Origin: Pycnopodia helianthoides
Taxonomy: Eukaryota; Echinodermata; Asteroidea; Forcipulatida; Asteriidae
DNA length: 64,000 nucleotides
Reading direction: 5' to 3'
Assembly (NCBI GenBank): GCA_032158295.1
Contig: CM063264.1
Span: forward strand, 12,339,920 to 12,403,919
Shown: one piece after another, positions 35,168 to 47,651 of the stretch
How the letters are laid out: each line of letters opens with the position of its first letter
Numbering within the stretch: position 1 is the first letter of the stretch
The notes under the pieces: generated by a model
Told to the model about the DNA's origin: nothing
Seen by the model: the letters and a program-made list of their open reading frames with translations, nothing else
Databases searched by the model: none
Program-made: the position numbers and the translations under genes

Positions 35168-35792
35168 GTAAATATAGTAGTTAGAGACAATTTACAGGAT
35201 AGTACAACCATAAACATTGAGTTTTAGTTTCAATCATTGAACCTCACGGATTACATAAAATGCTAAGAAACTGTGCAAGTCTTGCACTTATCGAAAACTA
35301 GTTCCGATAATCGTGATCCTCCCTCCATAATCCTCTACGACGGTCGGGACATGGTCGGGAGGACCATAGAGCAAGGACCAGAGGACGGAGAAATCAAGAA
35401 AACAAATCGAACGACGACTGTAATTTCTTGATGAAATCTTCTTTACAATTCTATTTATACCAATTTCATGAAAATTCAAATACCCATAGCTAATTGTTGT
35501 AAATGCAATTTCAATTTTTATATGATACAGTTAAGTTGTTCAAATTAACATTGAAACAGAAATAAAACTTGGAACGAGAATGCTTAGTTTATAGAAACCC
35601 CATTATTGCGAATCACTTGCAACCAATACATAGGTTTAATGATAACATGAGCGACAGTCGGGCAACATTCATAATTGTTGACAAGTAACCTTTTAGTCAG
35701 TTATTCTTAATTAATTTGTTAAATTTAAATCTTTGTCATATATTTCATCGCTAAATTGTACCTTACCAACGATATAACGTCAGTTTTTACAG

Positions 35793-35829
35793 CCTTAACC
35801 TGTGTTAGAAGAAACGGAATCGCGTACAG
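35793..35829 (+). other. Candidate 37-nt micro-exon, unit 4 first
   Basis: Counterpart of 6580-6616 with acceptor GTTTTTACAG and donor GTAAAAAC, also open in phase 1. Confidence 0.25.
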
Positions 35830-36052
35830 GTAAAAACACAATATGGGTTTGGTCCCGGACGTTCAATACACAAATAACATTTCTTTGCAAATTTTAACTC
35901 TACCAAATTTGAGAAAATAACATTTAAAGGCCCAACGTTGAATCACTTTAAATTTAATTTGAACATTTAATTCGCACTTACACCGATGTTAGTGCACTGT
36001 TTCAACGGTAATTTCCCAAGTCCCATAAACAAAATATCTACAGGCATATCCG

Positions 36053-36101
36053 AGATTCAAACCCACGACCTTTGCCATGCTAGAGCAGACCCACTAGACC
36101 A
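36053..36101 (-). repeat. tRNA-derived SINE-like head, unit 4 first
   Basis: Counterpart of 6837-6884. One extra C separates the boxes, and the 203-bp MITE is inserted four bases beyond the A-box side, at 36106. Confidence 0.5.
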
Positions 36102-36105
36102 TCTA

Positions 36106-36308
36106 CAATCCCGGCCATATCTCGTTGGGCCCCCCTGCCCCCTTTCAATGTTGAATCACATTGTTGCACGGTCTTCTGCGTTCCAGACAACATTGAGCGG
36201 GGGGACGGGGACGGGGGAGAGAATGTTTATTGTGAGACAGGGAATGGTTATTGTATGGTTATTGTAACGTTACAGGAACGGGTGGCCCAAGCATTTTGGC
36301 CGGGATTG
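36106..36308. mobile_element. 203-bp MITE with TA target duplication
   Basis: Terminal inverted repeats CAATCCCGGCCA at both ends, flanked by TA (36104-36105 and 36309-36310). The empty site is intact in unit 1 (GACCATCTAGCCTATCATG at about 6879), which proves the boundaries. A TA duplication points to the Tc1/mariner group or another TA-targeting family. The interior is GC-rich, with G runs at about 36198-36217. No coding capacity. Confidence 0.8.
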
Positions 36309-36424
36309 TAGCCTATCATGATGGCTGCAAGCAGTTCAAATCCTAATAAAAACCAAAACTAATATAGGATTTTTAAAAAACTAAAACCACCTTTAAAACA
36401 ATAAAAATAAATAATGTCTTTTAG

Positions 36425-36960
36425 TTCAGGGGAAAACCTATTGTTATGGTACTGTTAATTTAATTGGTGTTCGGCTATCAGTCAAAAACCTTTGGTTATT
36501 GTACTGTTTATTGTTTGTGTAGATGTTCGGCGAATTGCCGATAACCTCTTGTAATTCTACTGGTTTTTGTAGGTGTACGTCGATCGGCCGAAAACCTAAT
36601 ATTATTGCTCTGTTTAGTTTTTTAGGTGTTTGTGCAATGCGTGGGCGAACACCTGTTGCAATACGTGCACGAACAACTCTTGAAATTATTATAATTATTT
36701 TTATTTTTTTGATGTTTGGCGAAAAGCCGAAAACTTCATGTTATTCTACTGTATTTAGGTGTTCGGCCATCAGCGCCGAAAACCTATTATTATTATTTTA
36801 GTTTTTTAAAAAGTGTTCGGCGATCAGCCGAAAACCTATTGTTCCAGGGTTGTTGTTTTATTGGGTTTTTTTTGGGGGGGGGGCGTTCGGCCCATCCGCC
36901 GAAATCCTATTGTTGTTTTTCTGTTTTCTTAGGTGTTTGGCGATCTGCCGAAGCCTGTTG
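36425..36960 (+). repeat. Hairpin minisatellite upstream of FN3 copy f
   Basis: Counterpart of 7005-7545 with the same unit order. One unit has the stem complement restored (CGATCAGCCGAAAACC, where unit 1 has CGATCAGCCTTAAACC), and a G run (GGGGGGGG near 36884) has expanded. Confidence 0.75.
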
Positions 36961-37019
36961 TTACCGTAGCCTCACTTCGGACAAGGACTAAGATTATAAT
37001 TTTGTTTTGTTGCTTGCAG

Positions 37020-37271
37020 ATACTTCAATCAAAACGGACGTTGTCACCACAGATCTCATTCAGACTTCCTGGGAGACTATAGCGGGTGCCACCTACAACC
37101 TACTGTTGACCAATACTGCAGATGGTACGACCCAACAAGTTGAGATCCCTAACTCGCAGACTGATAAAGTTGTTTTCACCGGATTGACGAATGGTCAGAC
37201 GTACACAATTCAGCTCACATGTCACCTCGACGGTCAGAACACCGATGGTGGAACAGTCACAGAAACCACAC
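37020..37271 (+). CDS. FN3 domain exon, copy f (variant subtype)
   Basis: FN3 exon of 252 nt, phase 1-1, acceptor TTGCTTGCAG, donor GTAAATA. Same variant subtype as copy b (TSIK, YNLL, VFTGL, QNTD) but without b's private changes, so it is closer to the ancestral form. As in unit 1 it follows copy e by about 2.1 kb and sits just behind a hairpin minisatellite. Confidence 0.85.
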
Positions 37272-37414
37272 GTAAATATAGTAGATAGAGACAATTTACA
37301 GGATAGTATAACCATTAACAAAATAAACATTGAGTTTTAGTTTCAATCATTGAACCTCACGGATTACATCAAATGCTAAGAAACTGTGCAAGTCTTGCGC
37401 TTATTGAAAATTAG

Positions 37415-37545
37415 TTCCGATAATCGTGATCCTTCATCCTCCCTCCATAATCCTCTACGACGGTCCGGACATGGTCGGGAGTACCAAAGAGAAAGGACCA
37501 GAGGAAGGAGAAAACGAGAAAACAAATCGAACGACGACTATATTT
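37415..37545 (+). other. Possible basic exon or decayed coding segment after copy f
   Basis: Counterpart of 7990-8120, with an almost identical predicted peptide and the same weak acceptor. Confidence 0.2.
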
Positions 37546-37914
37546 TCTTTATGAAATCTTCTTTAACAATTATATTTATACCTAATTCTAGAAAATTGAA
37601 ATACCCATAGCTAATTGTTTTAAAAGCAGTTTCAATTTTTATATCAAACAATTAAGTTGTCCGAATTAACATTGAAACAGAATTAAAACTTGGAACGAGA
37701 ATGCTTAGTTTATAGAAACCTCTTTATTGCGAGTCACTTGCAACCATTACATAGGTTTAATGATAACATGAGCGACAGTCGGGCAACATTCATAATTGTT
37801 TACAAGTAACCTTATAGTCGGTTTTTTATATTATAAATTTGGTAAACTTAACTATCTTTCATAAATACCATCGCTAAATTTTACCTTACCAACGATATAA
37901 CGTCATTTTTTTAG

Positions 37915-37951
37915 CCATAACCTATGTTAGAAGAAACAGAATCGCGTACAG
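37915..37951 (+). other. Candidate 37-nt micro-exon, unit 4 second
   Basis: Counterpart of 8491-8527 with acceptor TTTTTTTAG and donor GTAAAAAAC, also open in phase 1. Confidence 0.25.
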
Positions 37952-38176
37952 GTAAAAAACGCAATATGGGTTGGTTCCGGATGTTCAATGCACAAATAAT
38001 ATTTCTGTGTAAATTTAAACACTGTTAAATGTGAGAAAATAGCATTTAAAAACCCCATGTTGAATCACTTTAAGTTTAATTTGAACATTTTTACGCCCTA
38101 ACGCCGATGTAAGTGCACTTTAACATCGGTACTTTCCAAAGTCCAGTGAACAAATAATCTACAGGCATATCACTCG

Positions 38177-38224
38177 AGATTCAAACCCACGACCTTTACC
38201 ATGTTAGAGCAGACCACTAGACCA
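38177..38224 (-). repeat. tRNA-derived SINE-like head, unit 4 second
   Basis: Counterpart of 8753-8800, with A-box-like motif at 38214-38224 and B-box-like GGTTTGAATCT at 38177-38187. Confidence 0.5.
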
Positions 38225-38394
38225 CCGAGCCTACCCCGATGTCTGCAGGCAGTTCAAATCCTTAAAAAATAATAATACAGGATTCAAAAAAGAAGAAAAA
38301 CTAGACATTGAGTTTTTGTCAACTACAAAAACAAGGTGTTCGTGAGTGATGTCATCAAGTTTTGATTGATTGAATTGGTGACAAAATTGTACCT

Positions 38395-39150
38395 TATGAA
38401 TCCAATTTCTGGTTCAGGAGTTAGTTTGAACCAGAAGTCAATGTCATATGAGATCATATTCTGTGTATCGTTTTTTAAGTTGTTACATATCATCCCAACG
38501 ATGTTGAGATCGTAAAAATCCAATACGTGGTTCAGAAGTTATGAATTTTTATAACATAACATTTCAACTTCCGGTTTTTACCAGAAGTCAAGGTCAAACC
38601 GGTCATATTTTGAGTAGCGCGTGTAAATTTATTTATGACCTTTCAGATGATATATGGATTGTAAAAATCCAATGCCTGTTTCAGGAGTAATGAATTTGTC
38701 AAAATGTAAACATCAATTTCCGGATTAGACCGGAAGTCAAGGTTAAAATGGGTCACACTTTTTTGTGTAGCGCGTGATTAATTTATGAAGACATTTTAAA
38801 TGATGGATGGATTGTAAATTTCTAATATGTGGTTCAGAACTTAAGATTTTTTCAAATATAAACTTTCAACTTCCGTTTTGAACCGAAAGGCAATGTCAAA
38901 TGAGGTCACACTTGGTAGCGTTGGGGGAGTTTTCTGAGTCCATTCTTATGACGTATAGATGATAAAAATAAAACTTGTGGTTCAGGATTTGTAAATTATG
39001 AAACATTAAATATCAATTTCCGACTTTAACCGGAAGTCAAGGTCAAACAGGGTCGCATATTGTGTAGCACGTGATAAGTCTTTCAGATGATGTTTGAATT
39101 AATAAAATCCAACGTGTGGTTCAGGAGTTAAGAATTTTTCAAATATTAGT
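38395..39150 (-). repeat. Array of about 147-bp monomers, reverse orientation
   Basis: Same monomer on the opposite strand (GGTTCAGGAGTTATG, CCGGAAGTCAAGGTCA). It resembles the reverse complement of 9486-10250, so the two could pair over several hundred bases. Unit 1 keeps only the first part of this inverted zone (8890-9245). Confidence 0.75.
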
Positions 39151-40561
39151 TGGATGATCCGCTGGGGTGCAATATGAGCTTTAACACCGATGGATGCGGA
39201 CTGTATTCCACCATGGTCCCCACAGCACAATACATTTACGTGCAAAATAATCACACATGCATTTAACATAGAACGTCAATGAAACTGCACGTGCAGTGCA
39301 CGTGTAGGGGAGGTTGACCCTAATTGACCGTCTTATTGACGGTCAACTGTTACGTGAGATGTATGTGTGGCTGTACAAATACAGCGTATGTTTAAATGTG
39401 TTCTCTCACCATCGCGCGTCGTCAATGCGGGTCAACTTAAACGGGCGCCTTTTTCAACCAGAAAATGTTGTCATTTCAGTGCAAAAGTTTGAGCAGGCTT
39501 AACGTTCTACACCTTGATACAAAAAATTTCCTAAAATATTTTGTGGTTTTTGAGAACTATTGAAATTTTCAACTTCCGATTTGAACCGGAAGTGAAGGTC
39601 AAGTTGGGTCAAACTTTGAATTAGTGGAAGGTTTGTTAAACTTTTAACAACCTGTCCGATGATGTATAGATTGTAAAAATCCAACGTGTGGTTCAGGAGT
39701 TATGATTTTTTACAAATATTAAACTTTGATTTAGTGTAATTTGATACCTGATGAAGTCATCATGACATCATCAAGTCTGTGTCGTCTTGATACTTAGGTC
39801 CAATTGTCTGACAAAGTTTCAATGTTTAATTCACTTTCAATCTTGAGTTATGCTGTAAAAAAGACAAAAAACATGTTTTTGAAGGAAAAAATCCGAAAGC
39901 AAACTTCGACCCAGGGTAACGACCCGGAAGTGAAGGTCATACGATTTTGTGGTTAACTTTTGAAATTTTGCCCCAGTCTTAAACTATCAGATGCCTAATT
40001 ATGAATATCATAGCTTTTAAATTCATTGAAATAAAGCAATTAGCAAATGGTCATTTTTCAACTTTAAAAACATTCTAAGTTGACACCTGATGACGTCATC
40101 GTGACGTCATGAAAACTGTGCCGTCCTCATACGATGGTTCAGTTGTCCGATGAGTTTCAAAGTTCAATTCAGTTTCAATCTTGAGTAGTGTTGTAGAGGA
40201 GAGTTGACATGGAAGAAGAAGATGGAGAAGAAAAAAAAACTAGACATTGAATTTTTGTTTACTACAAAAACAAGGTGTTCGTGGTGAGTGATTGATTGAA
40301 TACGTAACGACATTTAACCTTATCAATCAAATGCCTGGTTCAAGAGTTATGAATTTTTCAAAAATTAAACATCAACTTCCGGTTTGGACCGGAGGTCAAG
40401 GTCAAATAGGTTCACATTTTATGTAGCGCGTGATTAGTTTATAAAGATCTCTTAGATGATGGGTGGATTGTAAACATCCAATATTTGAAATATATATCCA
40501 TGAAATTTAAACTTCCTGTTTTTACCGGAAGTCAAGGTCAGACGGGTCACATTTTGAATAG

Positions 40562-41010
40562 CGTGTGTCATTTTGTAAAACGCGTGTTCTCCAGGTGGAG
40601 AATTTTATCACCACTCAGTTTTGTAGGTCAATAACCCCCTCCTGCAAGCCCAAAGCAATTTTAATCCCCACAGGGCTTTTGTCTGGGCCAGCAGTGTGTG
40701 TTATTTACGACCTGGTTTAGCTCTGGGCGGTACAGGGTTGACAAAAAGAGATAATGGCACAAGGAGTTGGCTCACTAAGATATCCAGTTACAATTCCCAA
40801 GGACATTGCTGTCCCTTGGGATTGCTGTCATTCATTACTCCTTACTCGGCAGTGGTTATAGCCTGGCCAATGGGAGTCTACAGGCTTGTGGTGTATAGAA
40901 GGGGTGAGGATTACAGAAAATCGTGGCTTTTTTTTGCCCATTGAAAAAAATTATGACCATATTTGGAATATGTGGAAAAAATTTTCACCACGTTGCTTCC
41001 CTGAGGGTTA
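40562..41010. other. Single-copy island in unit 4
   Basis: About 450 bp with no other copy in the window, inside the reverse-oriented repeat zone. It starts near TTCTCCAGGTGGAGAA (a 6-bp-arm palindrome) and is GC-richer than its flanks. The 82-codon frame at 40696-40944 resembles nothing I recognise. Probably a fragment of another mobile element. Confidence 0.4.
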
Positions 41011-41639
41011 ACAGCGATGCTAAACGTATTCCTACAAGTAGCTGATGTAAAACTCAACTACACGTTCAATATACATGTATGTGTACATGTGGTATTACGC
41101 TAGCGTGTGTTATGAAAGAGGGTCAACAAACACGTGCGCTTTAATGCCGGTTTTAGACCAGACCAGTTTTTGACATATACATTTTTGAAAATGTTCAACT
41201 TCCCGTCTGAACCGGAAATAAAGGTCAAATTGGGTCATAATCTGTGTAGCGTTTGTTGAACTTTAAACGATCTGTCCGATGATGTGTAGATTGTAAAAAT
41301 CCAACATGTGGCTCAGGAATTATTAATTTTTCAAATACTAGACATGAGTTTGTAGCAAACAAACACTGGGGTTTCGGTTGTATTGTCAATAATAAACCTT
41401 TGAATTAATGTAATAATTAATTTGACACCTGGTAACATCATCATGACGAAAACATGTTTTTCGGCACACAGATTGTGACTTTGTAACACTTGGTAAGGAA
41501 ATGTATTTTTGTATTTCAATTTTCTGTTTGAACCGGAAGTCAAAGAGAGTAAAATCTTTTTTAATAACATGTTAAATGTGCCCCAAGTTACAAGATGGCA
41601 CAACAAAATTATAACTCTTGACATAATTATAGTTCACAC

Positions 41640-42110
41640 GTTAAAAAGTTTTAAATAATAAACTTTTAAAACAATAGATTAAACAACTGCGTCAAGGCTT
41701 TATTTATTAATACCGCACAGACCTTGAATAAATTGTGGTGGGAAAATTCAATGAATTTACGTGAGGATAAACCATTACTAATATCCCCAAACGCTTCCTT
41801 ATTTAATAGTGCGAGAATTCTCCACAAACAAGAGGGCGCTATACAGGTTCACCGTTGTTCACAATTGTTAGATGAACAATGCAAATAATTCATGAATGAA
41901 CGGAACGACGCCATGCGTGTGACATTGGCTCTCTGTGTAGGTACAGCCCGTATGGAGTTTTCAGTGTGTCTTACGTGCAATGTACACCGCCATGGCGATC
42001 GCGCTTTTCTGACGATGCGTGTTTTTAAATCGTTAATATCATCAACAAAGAAACAAAATCCCTTGATGGAACTGCAGATATAAGTTAAAGCACAGGCTTT
42101 CATTTGATGT
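41640..42110. other. Second single-copy island in unit 4
   Basis: About 470 bp absent from the other units. It contains AATAAA-type words (41679, 41729) and a GC-richer part around GCCATGGCGATCGCGC (41990-42005). No coding frame is convincing. Confidence 0.35.
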
Positions 42111-43194
42111 ATTGTTTGTGTCTTTTAAGACTGTTAATATTAGAAGGACGATCTTTGAGTGTGCAATATCGATGAAACAACAAGCGACGATGTATTCCAT
42201 GCGCGCATGTAGCTGTACAGTGCAATGCCCACGTAAACAACAAAACTACACGTGCATTGTACACGTGGCTGTACAGGTAGAGCGTATCACTATCGCGTGT
42301 CGTCAATGCAGGTCAACTTAAACGGGTGCCTTTTTCGACCAGATGTAAATGTCAAAATATTGTTATTTCGATGCAAAAGTTTGAGCAGGCTTAACATTCT
42401 AAAACCTGATACAAAAAAACCTATAAAATGATCAGTAGTTTTTTAGATATAAATTGTTGAAATTTTCAACTTCCGATTTGAACCAGAAGTTAAGGTCAAA
42501 TGGGGTCAACCTACGTGTAGGGTTTGTTAAACTTTTAAGGACCTGTCCGATGATGTGTGGATTGTAAAAATCCAACATGTGGTTCATGACTTATGATTTT
42601 TTTTAAATATTAAACTTTGATTTAATGTTATTCAAAACTTGATGACGTCATTATAACATCATCAAGTTTGTGTCGTCTTGATATTAGGGTTCAATTGTCT
42701 TATGAGTTTCAAAACTCAATTCAATTTTAATCTTGAGTTATGCCCCAAAATTGAGAATTTTCACGAAAAAACACAAAGGCAGACTTTGACCTTCCGGTAC
42801 CACCGGAAGTAAAGGTCATAATATTTTGACGTTAACTTTTCAAATGTTGCCCTAGTCTTGAACTATCAGATGCCTGAATATGAACATCATAGCTTTCAAA
42901 TTCAATGAGATACAGCGAATAGCAAATTGTCATTTTTCAGCTTTAAAAACCCTGTAATTTGAAACCTGATGACGTCATCGTGACGTCACGAAAACTGTGC
43001 CGTCTTCATATTGTTTGATGAGTTTCAAGATTCTATTCAGTTTCAATATTGAGTTATGTTGCTGAGAAGAGTTCTCCGGAAGAAGAAGATGAAGAAGAAA
43101 CTAGACATTGGGTTTTTGTCAACTACAAAAACCAGGTGTTCATGAGTGATGTCATCAAGTTGTGATTGATTGAATTGGTGACAAAAATTTACCT

Positions 43195-43740
43195 TATCAA
43201 TCCAATTTCTGGTTCAGGAGTTATATTTATTCAATATAAAACTTCAACTGCCGGTTTGAACCAGAAGTCAATATCATATGAGATCATCCCAACGATGTTT
43301 AGATTGTAAAAATCCAATACGTGGTTCAGAAGTTATGAATTTGTATAACATAAGATTTTAACTTCCGGTTTTTACCGGAAGTCATGGTCAAACCGGTCCA
43401 TTTTGGCTAGTGCGTGTCAATTTAATTAAGACCTTTCAGATGATGCATGGATTGTAAAAATCCAATGTGTGGTTTAGGAGTTATGATTTTAAAATATTAA
43501 CTTTCATTTTCCCGTTTGAACCGGAAGTCAAGGTCAAATGGGTTCACAATTTGCAAAGCGCGTGTTAAGTTTATTAAGACAATTCCGATAACGTAAAGAC
43601 GATAACAAGTGTGGTTTAGGAATTATTAATTTTTCAAATATTAAATTTCAACTTCCGGTTTAAGCCGGAAGTCAAGGTCAAATGGGGTTATATTCTGTGT
43701 ATCTTTTCTTGAGTTGTTACATATGTTCCCATTGACGTTT
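43195..43740 (-). repeat. Array of about 147-bp monomers, reverse orientation, second
   Basis: Reverse-oriented monomers with intact ACTTCCGG/CCGGAAGT palindromes (43363-43382, 43651-43670). The array ends where sequence unrelated to the rest of the window begins at about 43746. Confidence 0.7.
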
Positions 43741-43745
43741 AGATT

Positions 43746-43925
43746 GTTGAGTGCGTCCCGGTTTCACTATTTACTGTGCTTGTCCCGCCCCCAAAAAAAC
43801 ATTCATATGATGCACATATGTTTTCTTCCATCAAAACGCGTTTTATTGTGTGGTCATAATGTTCTCATCTCCGGGTCTGTTTACACAGGGCTACATGTTT
43901 GATTTCACTTTTCCCTTTACACACA
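43746..43925. other. Single-copy junction sequence
   Basis: About 180 bp of sequence not found elsewhere in the window, lying exactly where repeat orientation changes from reverse to direct. It is a candidate inversion or insertion breakpoint. Confidence 0.45.
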
Positions 43926-46696
43926 TTTCAAAAGTTTACCCCAAAATCGTATGACCTTTACTTCTTGGTCGTTACCCTGGGTCGAAGTTTGCCATTGGTT
44001 TTTTTCTTGAAAAACATCATTTTGGGGCTTATCTACAGCATAACTCAAGATTGAAATTGAATTGAACATTGAAACTCATCAGACATTTGAACCTCACTAT
44101 CAAGACAACACAAACTTGATAATGTCATGATGACATCATCAGGTTTTGGATTACAATAAATCAAAGTTTAATATTTGAAAAAAATAATAACTCGTGAACC
44201 GCATGTTGAAATCAAAGTTTAATATTTGTAAAAAATCATAACTCGTGAACCGCATGTTGGATTTTTACAGTCTACACATCATCGGGCAGGTCGTTGAAGA
44301 TCTAACAAACGCTACACAAATTTTGACCTCGTTTGACCTTGACTTCCGACTCAAATCGGAAAATTCAAAAATTCATATCTCAAAAACTACTGTTTATTTT
44401 AGTTTATTTTTTGTGTAGAACGTTAAGCCTGCTCAAACTTTTGCACTAAAATGACAATATTTTTACCTTTACATCAGGTCGTAAAAGGCGCACGTTTAAG
44501 TTGACCCTCATTGACGACGCACGATTAGTGAAAGAACACATGTATACATACGCGGTACCTGTACAGCCACGTGTACAATGCACGTGTAGTTTTGTTTACG
44601 AGGGCATTGCACTGAACAGCTACATGTTCATGCATGGAATACATCTTCGCTTGATGTTTCATTGTTTATTGCGCACCCAAAGATAGTCCGTCTAATATTT
44701 GAAAAAAATCATAACTCCTGAACCACATGTTGGATTTTTACAATCTACACATCATCGGACAGGTCGTTTAAAGTCCAACAAACGCTACACAGATTATGAC
44801 CCAATTTGACCTTTTTCCGATTCAGACGGGAAGTTGAAAATTTGTCGTCGTCTTCGTTTGATTGATCTGGCGCGCGGGAGACAAGTTTTCTCAACAGCGC
44901 CCTAATTCGTTGGACATTTGTATACAGCGCTGATAATAATTAAATCGTTTCGGGCTTATCTACAGAATAACTCAAGATTGTAATTAAATTTAACATTGAA
45001 ACTCATAAGATAGTTGAACCTCAGTATCAAGACGACACAAAGTTAATGGCGTCATGATGACGTCATCGTATAATGAATTACAATAAATCAAAATTTAATA
45101 TTTGTAAAAATAATAACTCATGAACCATTTAATTGATTTTTACAATCTTACACATCATCGGATAGGTAATTTAAAGTTCGACAAACGTTACAAAAAATTG
45201 ACCCCATGTGACCTTGATTTCCGGTTCAAACACAAAGATTAAATTTAATATTTGAAAAAAAAATCATAACTCCTGAACCAGACATTGTTTGTTTTTTCTG
45301 TACGTCGGAAGATAAGGCTTTCAAAGCATTAGTAACGCTATAATTGGTGACCTCATTTGACATTGACTTCCGGTTCAAACCGGAAGTTCAAACTTTATTT
45401 TTCAGAAAAATCATAACTTCTGAACCAAATATTGGATGTTTACAATCTATCCATCATCTAAAAGGTCTTTATAAACTAATCACGCTCTACATAAAATGTG
45501 ACCCCGTTTGACCTTGACCTCTACGTATTCAATAAATCACTCACCACGAACACCTTGTTTTTGTAGTAAACAAAAACTCAATGTCTAGGTTTTTTTCCAC
45601 TTTTTCTTTTTATCCCTGAACTTCCTCTACAAGATTTCGAAAAAGTAAAAGTCATAAAGACTTGAAACTTGCCATATACTTGAACCTTGACATTAGGACG
45701 GCACTTGAAGAATTACTTCATGATGACGTCATCAGGTGTCAAACTACAATGGTCTTAAGGTTGAAAAGTGACCATTTGCTTGTTACTGTAGATTCGGCAA
45801 TTTGACAGCTGGGCAACATTTAAAAACTTTACGCCAAAATCGTATGACCTTTACTTCTGATCGTACCGGAGGGTCAAAGTTTGCCTATGGATTTTGTCTT
45901 CAAATAATCGTTTTCCAGGCTTATCTACAGCATAACTCAAGATTGATATTGAATTAAACATTGAAACTCATCAGACAATTGAACCTCAACATCAAAACGA
46001 CACATACTTTATGACGTCACGATGACGTCATCAGGTTTTGAATTACATGTAATCAAACTTTAATATATTTAAAAATACATAACTCCTGAACCACATGTTG
46101 GATATGTACAATCTACACATCATCGAAAAGACCTCTTATATGTAAACAAAACCCACACACATGTGACCCCATTTGACCTGAACTTCCGGTTCAAACTGGA
46201 AGATGAAATTTTTCAGAAATTCATATCTCAAGAACTACAAATCATTTTAGCAAAAATTGTGCATCAGGTTACAGATCTGTTTGCCTCTCAAACTTTTTTA
46301 CAGAAATGACAACATGTTAATTTTTACATCTGGTCAAAACTGGACGTTAAAGTGCACGTGTCTGTTGACCCACATGATAACGCACGATAGTGCCCTAGTA
46401 CACGTGGAGTCGTTAACCACAAAGGAAACCCCCAAACCAAGTACACAAACAATGTATATGTATATAGTTCAGTGTACATGTACAGCGTATGTGTGCAGCG
46501 TAGATGTACTGTATGAATACATTCATCATCGGTGATGCCTTGTATATTGACCAAAGATAATCCATCTGTATTTTTAAAATTCACAACTCCTGAACCAAAC
46601 ATTGGATTTTTACATTCATTATTTACTTTAAAGATATGTCTACCAAAGTTTCTCTTTACATTTCACCTGCTCTGGTAATTTGGTCACGTGTCTTCC

Positions 46697-46920
46697 GAAC
46701 ACCTTGTTTTTGTTTATTTATTTTACTGGTTTTTGTAGGTGCTCGGTGATCCGCCGAAAATCTACTGTTATTGTTCTGATTAGTTTTTTATGTGTTTGTG
46801 CAATGCGTGCACGAACACCTGTTGCAATACGTGCACGAACATCTCTTGTAATTGTTTTGTTTTTGTTGTTTAGGTGTTCGGCACATTAGCCGAAAACCTA
46901 TTGTTATTGTTTTAAACTTT
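46697..46920 (+). repeat. Short hairpin minisatellite, unit 5
   Basis: Counterpart of 815-1035. It retains the last hairpin unit that unit 2 has lost, so the unit 2 loss postdates the block duplication. Confidence 0.6.
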
Positions 46921-47124
46921 TTTTCAGCTTTCTCTTCTTCTTCACCCTGAACCTTCTCATCAAGATTTAGCGAAAAGTAAAAGTTGTACAAACTTGAAAC
47001 TGCCATTCAGCCGGACACTGATCCTTCGAACTCATACTTAAGCAAATAATTAAGCAGACAAGTCAGTTGAGTTGAACACAGTTGACAAGTAACGCGCTGT
47101 GTCTATGTGTGGCACGCACATCAT

Positions 47125-47290
47125 AAACAGTCACGTGGCAGTCACCTGACAGTGAATAAACAACCAATCCCACTCACAGCGCATGCGCGCGCTTGACCGT
47201 GTGCGTATTGACCAATCGGTGCACTACACTGTGCACACGTGATAGGAAAATATCCACGCTCCTAGTAACAAGTGCCCTTTGTATACGTGT
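47125..47290 (+). promoter_or_regulatory. CCAAT/NRF1-like promoter block, unit 5
   Basis: Counterpart block with intact GCGCATGCGC at 47179-47188, CACGTGGC and two CCAAT boxes. Confidence 0.4.
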
Positions 47291-47651
47291 CAGAAATTAA
47301 CCTACCTTGCTTTTGCATTTGACCTTTAACCTTTTCTATGTCTACACACAGAAAGACAACGTACTCAGCTTTCAGATGATACCAAATTTATAATAGGGGG
47401 TTCCAATTAACACGCTACCAGATGTGTAAAATGACGCAACTTTCCACGGAATCCACGGACATCAGTCGTGCAAACCACCAACAAAAATGTACACAAACAC
47501 GTTTTTTCATCTTTATTGATCAAAATAAACATTCAATCTTACAGAATATGAAAGTGTGGATATCAACGATGTCAAAAATGGAATTTTTAAAAAATCACAC
47601 CAACGAAGAATTTATCACCCTTTCAACATTGACGAGCCCATTACGTGAAAA
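47236..47651 (+). repeat. Direct arm of a 416-bp inverted repeat
   Basis: Part of the normal unit order (from the CACGTGATAGG edge to CGAGCCCATTACGTGAAAA). It recurs in inverted form at about 49196-49614, 1.5 kb downstream. Confidence 0.75.

Larger units (their letters stand above)
35168..37019 (+). other. Intron between FN3 copies e and f
   Basis: Counterpart of 5949-7595: candidate micro-exon (35793-35829), minus-strand tRNA-like head (36053-36101) and hairpin minisatellite (36425-36960). It additionally carries a 203-bp MITE inserted at a TA. A 7-nt deletion near 35318 (GTGATCCTCCCTCC) distinguishes it from the unit 1 intron. Confidence 0.7.
26159..45861 (+). repeat. Tandem segmental unit 4 (two FN3 exons, heavily inserted)
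   Basis: The longest unit, about 19.7 kb, and the counterpart of unit 1, with FN3 exons at 34916 and 37020. The extra length comes from a palindromic element (29058-30616), a truncated LINE (32316-33287), a short MITE (36106-36308) and several kilobases of reverse-oriented satellite-like repeat (about 38290-43740). Confidence 0.85.

Noticed and set aside
44501..44686. 61-codon frame recurring at 52908
   Set aside because: It lies in the E-box-rich repeat module; the copies are near-identical in non-coding flanks as well.
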